A stretch of DNA of 64,000 nt from Ascidia mentula (lineage: Eukaryota; Chordata; Ascidiacea; Phlebobranchia; Ascidiidae), in assembly GCA_947561715.1 (NCBI GenBank), contig OX387199.1, positions 22,263,001-22,327,000 of the forward strand. Direction: 5' to 3'. Each line of letters begins with the position of its first letter. Position 1 is the stretch's first letter. Below, in pieces: positions 60,401 through 64,000 of this stretch. The translations under genes and the position numbers were made by a program. Under the pieces are notes generated by a model. The model was not told the origin of the DNA and ran no database searches. It was given only the letters and a program-made list of their open reading frames with translations.

Positions 60401-63400
60401 ACGACCTCCAGGCTCTCGCCAATGTCATGAAGACGGTTCACGTGGCATTGTAAACCCATGCACAGCAAATTACTAACAGAGCACTGGTTGGGTTCGAAGT
60501 CCTTGTTCAACGTTGAGTAAAACAAGTCGGCATAGAAAGGAGAACGACAGAGATCTCGAAGAAACTGATGGTTTTCGAATATCGAGCGCGCTTTGCTTTT
60601 TTTACTCTCGTCTCGGCAGAACCTGCTCTCTTGGTGTTCTTGCTGTTTGTCGTCACTTAATGGTAGAATGTCGAAGACGATGCCGCTGGTTTGTTTCTTT
60701 AAATCCTGCCACGTTTGGTAGTTGCACGTCCACACTTTCTTTGCCTTGCGAAACACCCCCCTCACAAAGATGCTGTGCAAATGAGCGTATCCACTTTTCT
60801 GGGTCGACAAATTACGCTTCGCTCTCTTGCCGTTTTCTTGCATTAAACGACTGATATTAATTTCGTCCAAGCCATCGAGCACGAACAAAATGTCGTCTCT
60901 TTCCTCTAGATGGATAATCTGACCAAGAAATTCTGTTTTCAAACCACTTTCCGTTGCAATGAACACAGGTAAAGTGCTCGAACTTTCCAGGTCAATATTT
61001 CCGCATTGGATGAAGAACACGTACTTTGCATCGAACCCCATTTCACCGTTGATCGCAAGCTTGACCAATTGTTTACTTGTCCACGTTTTGCCGAACCCAG
61101 CGTTTGCCACAAGGAAAATGTTGTTTTTAACAGTTTCCATGTAATCTAAATATGCTTCCTCTGTGTTTGTGCGTTTCTCGGCCAAAATTTTCGCCTCCTT
61201 ATCAGAAATTTCGAACAGGTTTTCAAGATTCACCACCTGGGCGTCATCAGTCCCTTTTTGTTCAGTTTTTAGTCGATATTCTCGAGAAACAAACTTTCGG
61301 CATCCGCCAATGTCGCCTTTTTGAATAAACGTCGACCATGACAGTCTGCCGGCCTCTTTCAATGCCAATCTCTTGAGATTCGCGCTTAGATCTGAAACAA
61401 GTTAAACCCCAGTCAGCATTTTACATTGCAATTTCATTTGAAATTTTACGTCGGGTAAAGCGTGGTTGTTTTTGTGTTGTTGGGGATTCGCTGAGACCAC
61501 TTGTTCTCACCAATTAAATGCAGAAGCCCACCTGCTGTAGACTTTTCTAGTTTATGGAAAATGACTTTATTTCAATACGTGGATGTTCCAAAGTGAGAGC
61601 ATCGGCCAAATGTTTCAGATTTTCGACTCATATTTGTCATTGTATGATCTGAGTATGTGCGTTACATGCCCAGCGATACTGGTTTAGCAGGGTATTTATA
61701 CTGTTACATGCCAGGTATGTATTCGTCACATAAATGCTGCACGTGGAGCGGAAAATATTGTTTATACTTAATACTATGTTAATGTCGACCTTCAAGCAGG
61801 GAGGCAAGGTCACTTACCATTTTTCTGTTCTTTGGTTCTCGCCTGCTGGGCGCTCTGTGGATACAAACCGCTGAGTAAACATATTACCTTTGTTGAGCAA
61901 TTCCAATCTGGAAGTTACTAGTAACTGGCAATCATCTAAAGCTGCAGAAAACTTACCACATTTGGCGTAACATGTTCCAGACACGAACAGACTGATTGCG
62001 ATGAAGTGCCAGGAAAACTTTTTGAATCTACCAAAAAATTAAGATTTTTAAACGAACGAATACTGTTTTACCTTTGAAAAGAAATTATCAAAAATTAAAC
62101 CTTGCTGTTAACTAAGGCACGCACAAAGGTCTACCTCTCTATGTAGTAAAACACTTTATTCTATAACCGAACAACAGCAGCACTAAGTAATGACGTGACA
62201 GCCAAAATCAATGTTTTGTGTAAGAGTATGGAGGAAGTGTTGATACACAGTGGGGAGGAATGTTTGGTCAAGCGAATTTTAACATAATTTGGGTTAGGTA
62301 CAGATAAAAACTTATACATTAAAAAGTTGCAATTATTTAGCAATAATAGAGTATTTTTTTAATAAAACATATAGATCATAGAAATACTACTGTAGAAAGG
62401 ATTGGTAAAAGGACACTTCGTACTTTGAGCTTGGGAGTGTCTCCATGCGCGCTTCTGATTGGCGCAAACATTTCACTTATGGTGAAACTCAAAAACTTTA
62501 CTTCTGTTTGCACTCCCATTCAAAACTAGTGCACGCGACTGGATTTAACGTCATTCGCTGTTTGAGATATGACGTACTACTCGCCCTATATGAAGGACAC
62601 AAACTATTCGAACCATATCTTCAGCGGTACTAGTGGAAAACCATAGTATTGTATACTGCCATTGACGCATTTTTATAAAACAAATTATAATGACACAAAA
62701 ACTCAAAATTACAAATATACACGTGCAGTGACCATTGGGGTAAAATCATGCCTTTTTGACAGTTCTCCTCAATATTAAACATTACCACAATCGTCTGAAG
62801 AACGCGCAACGAACACACAGAGATCCAGAGCCTTTAGGGAGCAAAAATGTGAAGGTGTGTGGACCTGTTTTTTTTTCACATCGCATGACGTTATCGATGG
62901 AACCCAACCTTTACGCTAGAAATCCCCTACATTCAATGCAAACAATGGTGTTCGTGGGCCCATTTTGCTATTCATGATTTACAAACGGTTTTTAAGTGTT
63001 ACGAAAGCACAACCTATTTATTAATCTGTTTTGCTTCTGGAAACCAACGTTTAACTCAGTTGCTACAGAGCACAACCATTAGCCAACCTAATTATCCGGG
63101 TGCTTCTTTATTTAACTACAATCTTGTTTGAATAAACAAGATATAAAACAAAATATGACATAATATAGAACCTTCGCAAGCAAAAAATACATACAGCACT
63201 CTGCTTTATGGCGCAATGCTATCACAGCCGCCAACTGTTTACTTAAGTTACGTGAAATGGTTGGCGGTTTCGCCACAAGCTAACGGACTCGCATATAGTT
63301 AAATACCGATGAAAATACTCCAAAGAGCAAATCAAACATATTCTCTACTGGTCGTTGTCTTGTATGCATGACTTAACTGGGCACGCAAAACATTTTTATC

Positions 63401-63780
63401 CACAACTATCACTACAAATGACATTCTAACTTACCAATAGTGGATGTGATTAATAAATAGAAACTGGATCAAAAGACCAAAGGCCCCTCGCAGGCTGTCG
63501 ATCGCTCACCGTATCAATAATTAGAAATTAAAATCCCAACAAAGCGATCTTTAGACAGCTCTAACTTACCAATAGTGGGTGACGTTTTAAAATCGTCACT
63601 GCAAAAACATTCTGGTTCGAATACTTCGTCTGAGGAAAGGGAAAAAGTTGAAGACGTATGACTTTGACCTTCTACTGATTCCGCTAGATCCGCCTCGGCA
63701 GCAACCGCCTTTAAAAACGTATATTTAAGTCTTGGTTTTAACACAGAACAAAAAAATCTTGCCTTGTTCCAAACAGACAT
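57468..63780 (-). CDS. NLR-family protein: NACHT ATPase with C-terminal LRRs
   Basis: Nine exons, minus strand: 63570-63780, 61957-62027, 61888-61907 (20-nt microexon), 61818-61870, 59698-61391, 59191-59352, 58665-58853, 58130-58291, 57468-57668. All phases agree, giving about 920 aa. The start is firm because an in-frame TAA directly precedes the ATG. Residues 1-118 are Ser-rich and unrecognised. The large exon holds the NACHT domain: Walker A NAGFGKTW near 214-221, Walker B ILFVLDGLDEI near 286-296, then helical regions. Residues 684-920 are leucine-rich repeats (LRGREINL, SLNLGGAKV, ELTLIADNV, SLRLRGCEV, GLYLDHVKV), coded by exons whose boundaries are all phase 0. NLRs are cytosolic sensors that oligomerise through NACHT; no death, CARD or Pyrin domain was recognised. 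The upstream small exons are inferred from splice sites and phase only; the NACHT and LRR exons are firm. Confidence 0.82.
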
Positions 63781-64000
63781 TTAAACAATGTCGAATTTTG
63801 AACAGCGATTATGGCTCAACGCTGTGATTTACAAAATGTGCGAACCTGTAAAAATGCAAGCAACAGGTTATAACGTCATTTTACTGTATTACATGTGTAT
63901 GAATTACCAGACCTGGCCTGGCCACGCTCTAGTTTAAATAATGCGTTGAGTGATTATGATTTGGTTTTTCTGTATGACGTCATAATACTCTGATATTGAA
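63781..64000. other. Upstream of the NLR gene
   Basis: No TATA box or further coding exon is recognised in these last 220 bases. Confidence 0.5.

Noticed and set aside
63424..63450. Duplicate first-exon donor (ACTATTG|GTAAGTTAG) of the NLR gene, suggesting an alternative exon
   Set aside because: It repeats the donor at 63570, but the only acceptor nearby gives a frame with an immediate stop (TAA), so no alternative exon is supported.

Overview
This is eukaryotic, AT-rich DNA with short spliced introns, almost certainly from an invertebrate. Secreted multi-CUB proteins, a NACHT-LRR (NLR) gene, hAT-like MITEs and a Ty3/gypsy element together fit a tunicate such as Ciona, but no gene here settles the species. 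Gene models below were built by eye from exon homology, splice sites and reading-frame phase; no alignment or expression data were used.

Layout. The left 55.5 kb is a family of multi-CUB genes made by tandem duplication. Two subfamilies are present. Type 1 (genes A and B, minus strand) starts with a MKFVAALLG signal peptide. Type 2 (genes C, D, E and F, plus strand) starts with MMKLLA. Unit 1 (about 1-8030) and unit 2 (about 8080-18030) are head-to-tail copies. Each holds one type-1 gene followed on the same strand by a decayed type-2 pseudogene (A', B'). After a 3.9-kb divergent spacer, four type-2 units follow on the plus strand: C (21.6-27.3 kb), D (30.2-36.3 kb), E (43.4-49.6 kb) and F (52.5-55.5 kb). 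B, C, D and E have complete 10-exon frames of four CUB domains and no protease domain. A has lost two exons. F is a chimera whose first two CUB domains are replaced by a repetitive Thr/Gly/Asn-rich exon, and it carries a frameshift.

Gene architecture. Each CUB domain is split by a phase-0 intron just before its VRDG motif and bounded by phase-1 introns, so a whole CUB domain is a symmetric 1-1 cassette. This explains how the A deletion and the F chimera could arise. The domains also have unusual cysteines: a vicinal CC before the conserved Asp and no second-half partner.

Mobile DNA. A 4.06-kb Ty3/gypsy element (36556-40612, minus strand, LTRs about 150 bp) sits 3' of gene D. The C and E units carry the empty site, so it arrived after duplication. 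Its gag and pol frames are broken. There are also two hAT-like MITE families, a tRNA-like short repeat recurring beside CUB exons, and a dispersed intergenic repeat found once per unit.

Right end. From 57.5 to 63.8 kb on the minus strand lies a 9-exon NLR gene (about 920 aa: novel N-terminus, NACHT, LRR). Secreted CUB proteins in a young, variable array next to an NLR gene suggest a recognition or immunity locus, but that role is inference.
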